A DNA stretch of 64,000 nt from CAZSNH01 sp052388455 (lineage in GTDB: Bacteria > Pseudomonadota > Alphaproteobacteria > Rhizobiales > Hyphomicrobiaceae). Below, piece after piece: positions 53,744 through 62,635 of the stretch. The stretch spans positions 8,923-72,922 of the forward strand of contig JBQTIA010000050.1 in the NCBI GenBank assembly GCA_052388455.1, in the 5' to 3' direction. The number at the start of each line of letters is the position of its first letter. The stretch's first letter is position 1. A model generated the notes under the pieces. The model worked only from the letters and a program-made list of their open reading frames with translations, was not told the origin of the DNA and did not search any database. A program made the translations under genes and the position numbers.

Positions 53744-54405
53744 GTGACGAGTTCGATCACGAGCCCATTCCCGGGCTGCCCCAACTACTTCCCGAGGGCG
53801 AGACCCTGCTCTGGCAGGGCTCGCCGGCGTGGCGCGGCGTCCTTCGTCGCGTCCTGCACGCGGAGCTGGTGGCAATGTATTTCGGCATTCTCATCGTGTG
53901 GTGCCTGATGGTGCCGCCACTGGAGGCCGTCGGGATCCTGGCCGTGACGGCACCCGCGCTGCGCGTCGCCATCGCCGGTCTGGCGGCGCTTAGCGTGCTG
54001 ACCTTGCTGGCCCGTGCCATCAGCCGCACGACGATCTACACGATCACCGATCGGCGGGTGGTGATGCGTTACGGCGTGGCCCTGCCTATCACCTTCAACC
54101 TTCCGTTCAAAGCCATCGCCTCGGCCGGCCACCGACCGTTCGCCGATGCCACGGGCGACATCACTCTGGCGCTCGCGGGCGACGACCGTATCGCCTTCTT
54201 CCACCTCTGGCCGCATGTGCGGCCCTGGCGGATCAACCGGCCCGAACCGATGCTGCGGTCCGTGCCTGACAGCCTGCAGGTGGCCGAGCTGCTGGGCAAG
54301 GCGCTGAGCGGGGAGCCCGTACGGCCGCTGGCATCGCGGGCATCGGAGCAGTCCGGGACGAGCGGCTCCGCCATCGGCGCCTACAAGCACGAAGCCTATA
54401 GCTGA
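53740..54405 (+). CDS. puhB: Photosynthetic complex assembly protein PuhB
   Basis: 221 residues from a GTG overlapping the puhA stop. N-terminal LPEGETLLWQGSPAWRGVLRRVLHA, two or three membrane helices (about 40-90), then a bacterial PH-like domain (YTITDRRVVMRYGVALPITFNL). Helps assemble the reaction centre and LH1 in Rhodobacter. Length and place are typical. Confidence 0.94.
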   Translation: MSDEFDHEPIPGLPQLLPEGETLLWQGSPAWRGVLRRVLHAELVAMYFGILIVWCLMVPPLEAVGILAVTAPALRVAIAGLAALSVLTLLARAISRTTIYTITDRRVVMRYGVALPITFNLPFKAIASAGHRPFADATGDITLALAGDDRIAFFHLWPHVRPWRINRPEPMLRSVPDSLQVAELLGKALSGEPVRPLASRASEQSGTSGSAIGAYKHEAYS

Positions 54406-54473
54406 GGTTTTGCGGTGGGCGGTCCATGAAGTCTGCCGGCCGCTTTGCAACGTCGAGTACAGGAGAGCGCGTG

Positions 54474-54932
54474 ATGAACGAACAAGTTGCCGAGCAAACT
54501 TTCCCGACCGGCGCACTCGTCGCGGCGCTGTTCATGATTCTTATCGCCATCGCCTTCGCCTTGACCGCCCGGCTGACGGATGTCGGTGCCACGCGCCTCA
54601 CCCTGCCGGAGCCGGTCGAAACCTTGTCGATCCGCTTCGCCGACCTCGCCGGCGGCTCGATCGGCATCACGGAGGCCGACACGGGCCGACAGATTCAGGT
54701 GCTGGCACCCGGCGAAGCCGGTTTCGTGCGGGTCGTGATGCGTGGACTAGCCATGGAGCGCATGGCCAGTGGCCTCGGCCCCGAGACACCATTCAATCTT
54801 TCCAGGCTTGCCGACGGACGTTCGGTGATCGATGATCCAGCTACCGGACGGGTCGTGACGCTCGACGCTTTCGGGGCCGGCAACGCGCAGACGTTTGCGG
54901 CGATCCTTGATAGGGGAAGGAAGCTGCCATGA
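54474..54932 (+). CDS. puhC: Photosynthetic complex assembly protein PuhC
   Basis: 152 residues from MNEQVAEQTFPTGALVAA (GGAGAG upstream; the ATG at 54426 is too far). One N-terminal membrane helix (about 12-32), then a periplasmic domain with ITEADTGRQIQVLAPGEAGFV and LSRLADGRSVIDDPATGRVVTL, as in PuhC. Needed for normal RC-LH1 levels. Ends with ATGA overlap into orf100. Confidence 0.9.
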   Translation: MNEQVAEQTFPTGALVAALFMILIAIAFALTARLTDVGATRLTLPEPVETLSIRFADLAGGSIGITEADTGRQIQVLAPGEAGFVRVVMRGLAMERMASGLGPETPFNLSRLADGRSVIDDPATGRVVTLDAFGAGNAQTFAAILDRGRKLP

Positions 54933-55231
54933 ACTTCAGTCCGCTGAAACGCGGCTCGGTCACGGTGCCGTGTACGATCGAGATCGAGAACACCTTTGAA
55001 AGCCTGCATGCGCACGTCGAACTGCACGGCGCGCCGCCGGTGGAAGCGGGTGACGAGGTGCTCGTGCACGGCGATCCGATCCGGGTGCCTTACGGCCAGA
55101 AGATCGTGCTGGAGCGCGAAGCGACAGTCACCCGCGCGGGGTGGCTCGAAAGCCTGCTGACACGGTTCGCCGCCCGCTTCGAGCTGACCGAGCTTTACGA
55201 AGTCAGTTTCTCCTCGGGGAGGAAGCTATGA
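54929..55231 (+). CDS. Conserved PGC protein between puhC and acsF (unknown function)
   Basis: 100 residues, MNFSPLKRGSVTVPCTIEIEN. No membrane helix; mostly beta-prone with DEVLVHGDPIRVPYGQKIVLEREATV, and a C-terminal LTRFAARFELTELYEVSFSSGRKL. It overlaps puhC and acsF by 4 nt each, so expression is locked to both. Genes of this size recur at this spot in alphaproteobacterial PGCs but lack an assigned role; it might serve AcsF or RC assembly. Confidence 0.8.
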   Translation: MNFSPLKRGSVTVPCTIEIENTFESLHAHVELHGAPPVEAGDEVLVHGDPIRVPYGQKIVLEREATVTRAGWLESLLTRFAARFELTELYEVSFSSGRKL

Positions 55232-56295
55232 CCATCGAAACATTGGGGCGCACGCCCAACGCGACGACCAAGATCGCCGCCGAAGACACGATGCTGAGCC
55301 CGCGTTTCTACACGACCGATTTCGCCGAGATGGACCGTCTCGACGTGTCGAGCGTGCGGGCGGAATGGGATGCGCTGATCGCCGAAATGAAGAGCGATCC
55401 CAACAAGCACCACTTCAAGAAAACCGATGCCTGGGACGACTTCGATCTCGACAAGCTCCCGGAGGGGCTGCGCAAGGAGTTCGTCGATTTCCTCGTCAGC
55501 TCGCTGACGGCGGAGTTTTCCGGCTGCGTGCTCTATGCCGAAATGAAGAAGCGCGGCACGAACCCGGACGTTTGCGAGCTGTTCAAGTACATGAGCCGCG
55601 ACGAGGCCCGTCACGCCGGCTTCATCAACGACAGCCTCAAGGACATCGGCATCGGCATCGACCTCGGCTTTCTGACCAAGGCGAAAAAGTACACCTTCTT
55701 CCGGCCGAAGTTCATCTACTACGCGACGTACCTGTCCGAGAAGATCGGCTACGCCCGATACATCACCATCTTCCGGCACCTGGAGCGCCATCCCGACCGG
55801 CGCTTCCACCCGATCTTCAAGTGGTTCGACAAGTGGTGCAACGACGAGTTCCGCCACGGCGAGGCGTTCGCGCTGCTCATGCGGGCCAACCCGCACACGC
55901 TCGAAGGCGTCAACAAGTACTGGGTCAAATTCTTCCTGCTCGCCGTCTACGCCACGATGTACGTGCGCGACCATGCGCGGCCCGAGTTCCACAAGGCTCT
56001 CGGAGTCGACCCGACCGAATACGATTACAAGGTGTTCAACATCTGCTCGGAAATCTCGCGGCAGGTGTTCCCGGTCGAACTCGATATCGATCATCCGGTC
56101 TTCCGCTCGGGCCTGGAAAAGCTGCGCGTGATCAACGACAAGATCGGCGCCGCTCAGAAGGAAACGGGAATCGCAGGAAAGCTGAAGCGCGCGACGCTCG
56201 GCGCCTCTGCCGGACTGACGTTCCTTCGGCTCTATATCCTGCCCGCGCGGCAGAATGCGCTGCCGAGCAAGATCCGGCTTCAGCCGACGTGGTGA
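55228..56295 (+). CDS. acsF: Aerobic Mg-protoporphyrin IX monomethyl ester cyclase
   Basis: 355 residues, GGGGAGGAAG before the ATG. Di-iron ligands lie in LTAEFSGCVLYAEMKKR, SRDEARHAGF and CNDEFRHGEAFALLM. It forms the fifth ring (protochlorophyllide) using O2. No anaerobic bchE is in this window, so this organism can make BChl under air, as aerobic anoxygenic phototrophs do. Confidence 0.97.
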   Translation: MTIETLGRTPNATTKIAAEDTMLSPRFYTTDFAEMDRLDVSSVRAEWDALIAEMKSDPNKHHFKKTDAWDDFDLDKLPEGLRKEFVDFLVSSLTAEFSGCVLYAEMKKRGTNPDVCELFKYMSRDEARHAGFINDSLKDIGIGIDLGFLTKAKKYTFFRPKFIYYATYLSEKIGYARYITIFRHLERHPDRRFHPIFKWFDKWCNDEFRHGEAFALLMRANPHTLEGVNKYWVKFFLLAVYATMYVRDHARPEFHKALGVDPTEYDYKVFNICSEISRQVFPVELDIDHPVFRSGLEKLRVINDKIGAAQKETGIAGKLKRATLGASAGLTFLRLYILPARQNALPSKIRLQPTW

Positions 56296-56342
56296 CCTGA
56301 TCGCGCCAGCAGGCGCCGGGCAATGCAACAGGAGCCGATACG

Positions 56343-57158
56343 GTGACGCTCTACGGCTGGCCCATGCTTTATTGCCTGATGGTCTGGTGGTTTTCCACCG
56401 GGGCGGTGCTCTACGTCATCGGCCTGCCGAGGCGAATGCTGACCGCATCCGTCACGGCGGCATCGGCCATCGCGGTTCTGGCCCTGATAGCGGTCGTCGA
56501 CGGGCTCGGCGACGGCAGCCTCACCGGAGCCTACATCGCGTTCACGGCGGCGATCGCGCTCTGGGGCTGGCACGAGGTGACGTTCCTCACCGGTCTCATC
56601 ACCGGCCCGCGGACAACGCCGCTGCCGGAGGGTTTGAAGGGCGCGAGCCGCTTAGGTCCGGCGGTGGAAACCGTCATCTATCATGAACTGGCACTGTTCG
56701 TGACCCTGGTGGCGCTCGCCGCGCTGTCCTGGCAGGCCACCAACACGATCGCGGCGTGGACGTTCTTCATCCTGTGGGTGATGCGGCTCAGCGCCAAGCT
56801 CAACGTGTTTCTAGGTGTGCCGAACCTCACCGAGCACTTTCTTCCCGATCACCTGCAGTACCTGACCAGCTATTTCTCGCGCCGGCCTATGAACCTCTTG
56901 TTCCCGGTCTCGGTGATGGTACCGACGGTGGTGACGGCGCTGCTGGTGCAGGCGTCGATCGGCGCCCATGCCACCGACTTCGAGGCGACGGGCCTGACGT
57001 TCCTGGCGACACTTCTCGGCCTCGCCGTCATCGAGCACTGGTTCCTGGTGCTGCCGATGCCCTCGGCGGCGCTCTGGACCTGGGGCCTCGCCTCGCGCGA
57101 GCCGGAGCCGGCACCGCCCGCCGCCCACGCCCCCATCGGTCACACTCCTCGCGTCTGA
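56343..57158 (+). CDS. puhE: PuhE, photosynthetic complex protein (DUF3623)
   Basis: 271 residues from a GTG (TLYGWPMLYCLMVWWFSTG). About seven membrane helices; LGVPNLTEHFLPDHLQYLTSYF is a family block. PuhE affects BChl formation in Rhodobacter capsulatus. The position between acsF and hemA is the standard one. Confidence 0.93.
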   Translation: MTLYGWPMLYCLMVWWFSTGAVLYVIGLPRRMLTASVTAASAIAVLALIAVVDGLGDGSLTGAYIAFTAAIALWGWHEVTFLTGLITGPRTTPLPEGLKGASRLGPAVETVIYHELALFVTLVALAALSWQATNTIAAWTFFILWVMRLSAKLNVFLGVPNLTEHFLPDHLQYLTSYFSRRPMNLLFPVSVMVPTVVTALLVQASIGAHATDFEATGLTFLATLLGLAVIEHWFLVLPMPSAALWTWGLASREPEPAPPAAHAPIGHTPRV

Positions 57159-57209
57159 TCGAAACCGGTCACGCGACACAACGAAACGCCGCATTCGGCT
57201 GCGGACCAC

Positions 57210-57253
57210 TGTACGTTTGAGTTGACAGTTTTAATTGTCATTCTAAACTGACA
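57210..57253 (+). promoter_or_regulatory. hemA promoter with two perfect tandem PpsR/CrtJ boxes
   Basis: Boxes at 57210-57227 and 57236-57253 are both exact TGT-N12-ACA, with an 8-bp spacer. TTGACA (57222-57227), a 16-nt spacer and TAAACT (57244-57249) give a promoter; box 1 covers the -35 and box 2 the -10. This is the textbook arrangement for cooperative CrtJ/PpsR repression. hemA starts 58 nt after box 2. Confidence 0.85.
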
Positions 57254-57310
57254 GTCACAGGGCGCTCGCGCGCGTGCGGTTACGTCGTGCGGTTACATGG
57301 GGAGTTGCGG

Positions 57311-58543
57311 ATGGACTGCCGGTCAATCCTGCGTCAGCACTTGGACGGCCTCAAAGCCGAGGGCCGCTACCGGGTGTTTGCCGACGTCAAGCGCCGCCGC
57401 GGAGCTTATCCCGCCGCCGTCCAGCACACCGCAGAAGGCACACGACCGATTACGGTGTGGTGTTCCAACGACTATCTCGGCATGAGCCAGCATCCGGTCG
57501 TAGTCGGCGCCATGCACGAGGCGCTCGACGCCGTCGGCGCAGGTTCCGGCGGCACGCGCAATATCTCGGGCACCACGCATTATCACGTCGAACTCGAAGC
57601 GGAGCTTGCCGATCTGCACGGCAAGGACTCGGCGCTGCTGTTCACGTCCGCCTACGTCGCCAACGACTCGACGCTCTCCACGCTCCAGAAGCTGATCCCC
57701 GGCCTCATCATCCTGTCGGACGCCAAGAACCACGCCTCGATGATCGAAGGCATCCGGCGCGGCGGCAACGAAAAGCACGTCTTCCGCCACAACGACATGG
57801 GCGATCTCGAAGCCAGGCTCAAGGCGCTGCCGGCAGCGGCGCCGAAGCTGATCGCCTTCGAGAGCGTCTACTCGATGGACGGGCACATCGCACCGATCGC
57901 CACGGTCTGCGATCTCGCCGAGAAATATGGCGCCATCACCTACCTCGACGAAGTGCATGCCGTCGGCCTCTACGGCCCGCGCGGCGGCGGCATCGCCGAG
58001 CGGGACGGCGTCATGCATCGCGTCGACATCATCAACGGCACGCTGGCCAAGGGCTACGGCACGATGGGCGGCTACATCGCCGCCTCGTCGGAAATCTGCG
58101 ATGCCATCCGCTCCTTCGCGCCGGGATTCATCTTCTCGACCTCACTCGCCCCGGCCATTGCCGCCGGTGCGCTCGCCTCCGTGCGCCACCTGAAGCGCAG
58201 CCAGCTCGAGCGTGCGCGACACCAGGAGCGGGCCCGCACGCTGAAAGCGAGACTGAAAGCCGCCCGGCTGCCGACGATGGACAACCCCAGCCACATCGTC
58301 CCGATCCTGGTCGGCAACCCCGTGCACTGCAAGGCCGTCACCGACTCGCTGCTCAACCGGCACGGCATCTACGTGCAGCCGATAAACTATCCGACCGTGC
58401 CCAAAGGCACCGAACGAATGCGGCTCACCCCCTCGCCGGTCCATACGGACGAGGCGATGACGTTGCTGGTTGGTGCGCTGAGCGCGCTGTGGTCGGCCTG
58501 CCCGGTGGCCAACGGAAAATACGTCAGTCTGGCTGCGGAATAG
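57311..58543 (+). CDS. hemA: 5-aminolevulinate synthase
   Basis: 410 residues from MDCRSILRQHLDGLKAEGRYR (GGGGAG upstream). PLP fold type I with TVWCSNDYLGMSQHPVV, ITYLDEVHAVGLYGP and the Schiff-base Lys in GTLAKGYGTMGGY. Condenses glycine and succinyl-CoA to ALA, the tetrapyrrole precursor in alphaproteobacteria. Under direct control of the tandem PpsR boxes, so the whole pathway from ALA to BChl is in one window. Confidence 0.96.
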   Translation: MDCRSILRQHLDGLKAEGRYRVFADVKRRRGAYPAAVQHTAEGTRPITVWCSNDYLGMSQHPVVVGAMHEALDAVGAGSGGTRNISGTTHYHVELEAELADLHGKDSALLFTSAYVANDSTLSTLQKLIPGLIILSDAKNHASMIEGIRRGGNEKHVFRHNDMGDLEARLKALPAAAPKLIAFESVYSMDGHIAPIATVCDLAEKYGAITYLDEVHAVGLYGPRGGGIAERDGVMHRVDIINGTLAKGYGTMGGYIAASSEICDAIRSFAPGFIFSTSLAPAIAAGALASVRHLKRSQLERARHQERARTLKARLKAARLPTMDNPSHIVPILVGNPVHCKAVTDSLLNRHGIYVQPINYPTVPKGTERMRLTPSPVHTDEAMTLLVGALSALWSACPVANGKYVSLAAE

Positions 58544-58585
58544 GTAGCGCCTCCACACTTCGGCCCTTCCGGCGACCGCCCATTA

Positions 58586-58618
58586 GCCGTCTTGGCATTC
58601 AAGCTAAAGCAAGACGGC
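58586..58618 (+). terminator. Stem-loop after hemA
   Basis: GCCGTCTTG (58586-58594) and CAAGACGGC (58610-58618) are perfect 9-bp complements around a 15-nt loop, 43 nt after the hemA stop. No T-run follows. Probable terminator or mRNA 3' stabiliser at the end of the bchF-hemA run. Confidence 0.5.
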
Positions 58619-58733
58619 GATCCTCACTCGACGGTCGTTTCCCGATTGCATAGGATCGTCGGAAGGTGGCGCGTCCGGCGAGTGGCTGACGGACGGCGGC
58701 GTGCCCTAGCATGACAGCTCTGGAGTGCAGGCG

Positions 58734-59198
58734 ATGGCAAGCGTTGCAGATCCCAACTGGCTGGAAGTGGCCAGCTCCTTTCTCACCCTCAGCGGCGCCG
58801 GATTTCTCGGCAAGGCTTGGCTGAACACTGGCCAGCCCGAGGCGAGCGAGCCGGTGCGCCGCCGCGCCGAGACACAGCGCTGCCTCGACCAGTCGATCGG
58901 CATCCCGCTCGTCGCGTCTGGCCTGCTCGCGCACGCCACCGCGCAACTGGCCAGCGTGCCGCTCAACACCGGAATCGCGATCCTCATGCTGACGCTGGCG
59001 TTCGGCCTGTTCCTCTATCTGGTGATGGAGGATCTTTGGGTCGACGCGCTGATGCAGAAGGCCGACGGCAAAGCCAGTCAGCCCGCCAAGCTGGCGCTGC
59101 CACCGCCCACGGCGCCTTCGCCGGCTCCGGCTCCCGTCGCTATCGAGCATCACGAGGGGGCTAACCCCCGCCTTGCGGTCGCAGCACGGTCAGGTTGA
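58734..59198 (+). CDS. Hypothetical membrane protein
   Basis: 154 residues from MASVADPNWLEVASSF, with GGAG 8 nt upstream (a GTG at 58725 is possible). Two likely membrane helices: one near 58-75 (IPLVASGLLAHATAQLA) and a strong one at 78-100 (TGIAILMLTLAFGLFLYLVM), then a Pro/Ala-rich cytoplasmic tail. No family recognised. It ends the (+) block, convergent with the ABC operon; a link with photosynthesis is not shown. Confidence 0.65.
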   Translation: MASVADPNWLEVASSFLTLSGAGFLGKAWLNTGQPEASEPVRRRAETQRCLDQSIGIPLVASGLLAHATAQLASVPLNTGIAILMLTLAFGLFLYLVMEDLWVDALMQKADGKASQPAKLALPPPTAPSPAPAPVAIEHHEGANPRLAVAARSG

Positions 59199-59293
59199 GG
59201 GTTCGTCCGCGCCTGCCAATTGATGCGGATGCCGTCCGTCCACCTTCTCGAATGGGCCGACGTTGACTGACGACGCCGACTGAAGACAATCGC

Positions 59294-60367
59294 TCAGCGC
59301 CGCTGGGGCTGACCGGTTGGGCCGCCGAGGCCCGGGCCCTGCTCGGTATCGACCGTATCGTCTTCAAGCAGATCGGCGCGCTTCTTGAAAATCTCGTCGG
59401 CCTTGCCGCGCGGCAGCTTGAATTCCCAGTCTTTCACAGCGGCCGTCAGGTCGTCGGCGAATTTCTTGGGCTCGCCGTCACCGGTCGCGGTCAATGTCAT
59501 CCAGTCGCCGTCGGACGTCTCGCGGATCTTGACCGAGACCTTCAGACCTCCGTCGATCTCTACGTTGGCGACCGCGACGGGATCGCTGCCGGCGGGCTGT
59601 GCCTTGCGCACGTCGTCGAGATCGAAGGTCGTCAGCGCATCGGCGATCTCATCCATCGCATTGGCGTACTTGATGCGCTTGCCCTTCGGCACCTCGCTCG
59701 TCATCTTCGGCCGACGGGTTGCGGCGTCCCAGCCGATTTCGAGGAGATCCTCACCGGGGATCTCCAGCCGGATCTTGCGGATGCGGTTGGCCTGCGTTTC
59801 GAAGATGCGCGGCTTCACCCAGTCCTTGACGTTGCTCGACGCATCGAGGCCGGCGTCGACGAGCCACGTCTGATCCTCGCCCGGCTTGCGCACGAAGGTG
59901 CCGGCGCGGGAGGCGCCGAAGGCGTCGGTGCTCTTCTTGCCGACGATCAGCTCGGCGATCACGCCGCCACCCTCGCCGAGCAGCCGCAGCAGGTGCGAAT
60001 TGGCGGTGTTGGTCGCGGGGTCCTCGACCTCCAGCTCGGTGTAGCGCTCGGGCTTGCGGGTTTTCGGCTCGACCCGTTCAGCAGTGCTGAGGCCCGAAAG
60101 AAGCGTGCGGACCTTTTCGCTGTTGGCCGGATAGCCGTCTCGATCCTTGAGCGTCCACTGCTCGCCCTTGCGTTCGAGCACGACGCTCGATGAACCCTGG
60201 CTGATTTCCATGCGGGCCGCCTGCTTGGCCGCTTCGGTAAAGCCGGGCAGCAGCGGACCCTGGCTGACGGCACCCTGCCACGGGGCGGAGGCCGTGTAGG
60301 CAGTGACGGCGAGCACGAACGAAAAGAGCGCGGCTGCGGCCAGCGCGGCGAACTGCTGCGGCTTCAT
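59294..60367 (-). CDS. DUF4340 domain protein of GldG-type ABC system
   Basis: 357 residues. N-terminal membrane/signal helix (MKPQQFAALAAAALFSFVLAV), then repeated beta-rich segments with VVLERKGEQWTLKDRDGYPA and IVGKKSTDAFGASRAGTFVRK, as in DUF4340. Such proteins are regularly encoded after GldF/GldG-like ABC genes and are probably extracytoplasmic. The start overlaps the GldG-like stop (ATGA). Function not known. Confidence 0.82.
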   Translation of the reverse strand: MKPQQFAALAAAALFSFVLAVTAYTASAPWQGAVSQGPLLPGFTEAAKQAARMEISQGSSSVVLERKGEQWTLKDRDGYPANSEKVRTLLSGLSTAERVEPKTRKPERYTELEVEDPATNTANSHLLRLLGEGGGVIAELIVGKKSTDAFGASRAGTFVRKPGEDQTWLVDAGLDASSNVKDWVKPRIFETQANRIRKIRLEIPGEDLLEIGWDAATRRPKMTSEVPKGKRIKYANAMDEIADALTTFDLDDVRKAQPAGSDPVAVANVEIDGGLKVSVKIRETSDGDWMTLTATGDGEPKKFADDLTAAVKDWEFKLPRGKADEIFKKRADLLEDDTVDTEQGPGLGGPTGQPQRR

Positions 60368-62622
60368 GCGTTGGTCGTCCTTTTCTTGGCCGCTGCGCCG
60401 TCCGCAGCGGGCGATCCGCCACCCGTCTGGCCGTCACTCTTCGGGCCACCCGTCGTTGGGCCGCTACTCGCTTGAGGCTTGGAATTCTGGGCTTCTTCCC
60501 GACGCTTGCGCGTCTGCCAGAGGGTCCAGCCGAGGCCGCCGAATGCGATCCCGAGCGGTACGAGGGCGATGTTGGCGAACTGCAGCCAAAGATCCAGGCT
60601 ATCGATCTCTTCGCGAAGCCCGCGCTTCACCTCGCGCAATTCGCGTCGCGTCGCGAGCATCTCACCCTTGAACTTGTCGATGGCGGATCGTTCTTTTTCA
60701 GTCAGCAGCGTCGCGCCACCTTCGCCCGTCACCTGCAGTTTTTCGAGCTCGCCTTCCACCGCCTTGAGCTTGGCGGTCAGTCCCTGCTCCTTTTCGCGGA
60801 ACTTCCTCTCGCTCTCGCGACGGATGTCCTGAACCATGGTGAACGGGCGCTCTTTGACGCCGCGGCCACGCAAGGCGATCAGGGCGTCGCTGCCCGAGAG
60901 ATTTTCGAGTGCCCCGACCAGGAACGACGCATTGTCGGAGACCGGCACCTGCGTGCGCTGGCCAAGCACTTCCCGCTCCTGCACCCAGTGCTGGTTGGCG
61001 AGCATGTCGGTATCGGCGATGACCACCAGGTTGATCTTGCCCGTGGCGACGTGATCCTTCAGCGGATCTTCGGCCGGCTTGTTCTCGGTCTTGGCCTCAT
61101 CCGGCTTCGCTGCATCCGGCTTGCCAGCGTCGGGCTTAGCGGCGTCGGGCTTAGCAGTCCCGGACTTGGCCGCGTCCGACTTCTTGTCGCCCACCGCAGG
61201 CGCCACCGACTTGGCATCGTCCTTTTTTGCAGCATCCTTGCCGGGATCGGCGGCCATGGCCGCGCGCGACTCCACGATCTCGACCAGATCGGGATTGCCA
61301 TTGGGAAATGCGGACTTCGCATCGCCCGAGACGCGGGCCGCCAGCGTCAGCCGCTTGCCCTCCGACTTGTAGTCTCGCAACAGCGCGATCGGGTCGCCAC
61401 CCATGCCCGTCTTGGAGGCATCGAGGCGCGCCGATTCCGCACTCGTCTGCACGATCGGCTGAAACTCGATCGGAGCACCATCGGTCTTGCCGAGACTGCC
61501 TGCGGAGGCGAAGCTCAGCTCGTCGATACCGCTCGATAAAACGTCGTTCTCATCTAGGCTGCGCTTGTCGAGCGCCAGCCACGTCACGAACTCCGTCACC
61601 ATGGGCGGCTGCCCCGGCTTGGCGCCGAAGGAAACACGGCGAGCATTGCGGATGTCGGCGGCCACCTTCTTGGCGTCGTAGTCGATACCCCACGCGCGCA
61701 GCATCCGTCCAAGCTCTGAGGTGCCCTCTCCGCCGCTGGCCATCATGGTGAGCTGCGCCGCCTCGGCCATCGGGTCGATGAACACCAGCGCCTTGCCGCC
61801 CTTGAGCACGTACTGATCCACCGCATAGGCGGCGATCGGCGAGAGCTTCGAGGGCTGTGCGACGATCAGCACGTCGAGACCGTCCGGAATCTTGCGCACG
61901 CCCATGTCGACTTTTTCGACATCGAAGAATTCGCGCACCTGATCAAAGATCGACCACACGGGGAGCGGCTGATTGGTCATAGGTGCCGTGCCGCCATCGA
62001 TCGGCAGGCCGGTCATCACGCCGACGACCCGGCGCTTGGGATTGGAGAGGGTGTGAACCAGCTTGGTGAGGTCGTACTCGAGGAAATCTTCGCGCTCCTC
62101 GGCGAAATAGCCGATCGAGGCCCGCTTGTCGGTGGCATTGGCGGCCGTCAGCCCGAAGTATCCGAGATCCCCTTCCGCATTGAGCCGCAGGCCCCGCAAC
62201 CCGGCTGCAACCGCACGCTCCTCACTGTCGGAGAAGGGCTCGGGATCGGAAATCTCGAGCTGGAGCTTGCCGCCTGCGAGATCTCGATAGCGCTCGAGCA
62301 GCGTGCGCACGCGGTTGAAATAGCGCCGCGACGGCGGATTGACCTCGCCGAGCTTCTTCGAGAAGTACAGCCGGGCGATGATCGGCTCGTCGATGGTCTT
62401 CAGCACCACTTTGGTGCCATCCGAAATCGTGAACAGCCCATCCTCGGTCAGGTCGGCGCGCCAATTCTTGAGCGTCAGCGACGTGGCGAGATTGAGCGAC
62501 AGGAGAATGACGGCGGCGAGCGCCAGTCCTCCCCAGGCCAGCGTCTGCCGGCTGAGGCCGGACGCCCGCTCCACCGCCCAAGTTTTCAGCCCTTCGAAGC
62601 TGTAATCGATCGGACTAGACAT
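60364..62622 (-). CDS. GldG-like ABC transporter auxiliary membrane protein
   Basis: 752 residues. Membrane helix near 25-50 (LAWGGLALAAVILLSLNLATS), a GldG/ABC-type domain (about 60-520) with VGVMTGLPIDGG and VDQYVLKGGKALVFIDPMAEA, then a coiled-coil-like region (about 650-690) and a C-terminal helix (WLQFANIALVPLGIAFGGL). A low-complexity Ala/Lys/Pro/Asp linker is encoded by 15-nt tandem repeats. Known in gliding Bacteroidetes, but homologues are common elsewhere as uncharacterised exporters. Works with the adjacent permease and ATPase. Confidence 0.85.
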   Translation of the reverse strand: MSSPIDYSFEGLKTWAVERASGLSRQTLAWGGLALAAVILLSLNLATSLTLKNWRADLTEDGLFTISDGTKVVLKTIDEPIIARLYFSKKLGEVNPPSRRYFNRVRTLLERYRDLAGGKLQLEISDPEPFSDSEERAVAAGLRGLRLNAEGDLGYFGLTAANATDKRASIGYFAEEREDFLEYDLTKLVHTLSNPKRRVVGVMTGLPIDGGTAPMTNQPLPVWSIFDQVREFFDVEKVDMGVRKIPDGLDVLIVAQPSKLSPIAAYAVDQYVLKGGKALVFIDPMAEAAQLTMMASGGEGTSELGRMLRAWGIDYDAKKVAADIRNARRVSFGAKPGQPPMVTEFVTWLALDKRSLDENDVLSSGIDELSFASAGSLGKTDGAPIEFQPIVQTSAESARLDASKTGMGGDPIALLRDYKSEGKRLTLAARVSGDAKSAFPNGNPDLVEIVESRAAMAADPGKDAAKKDDAKSVAPAVGDKKSDAAKSGTAKPDAAKPDAGKPDAAKPDEAKTENKPAEDPLKDHVATGKINLVVIADTDMLANQHWVQEREVLGQRTQVPVSDNASFLVGALENLSGSDALIALRGRGVKERPFTMVQDIRRESERKFREKEQGLTAKLKAVEGELEKLQVTGEGGATLLTEKERSAIDKFKGEMLATRRELREVKRGLREEIDSLDLWLQFANIALVPLGIAFGGLGWTLWQTRKRREEAQNSKPQASSGPTTGGPKSDGQTGGGSPAADGAAAKKRTTNA
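61091..61180 (-). repeat. Six 15-nt tandem repeats in the GldG-like gene
   Basis: Six consecutive 15-nt units (first ttggcctcatccggc at 61091-61105, last ttggccgcgtccgac at 61166-61180) encode the linker AKPDA/GKPDA on the (-) strand. In frame, so the linker length can vary without breaking the protein. Confidence 0.8.
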
Positions 62623-62635
62623 CTGATGGGGTCCT

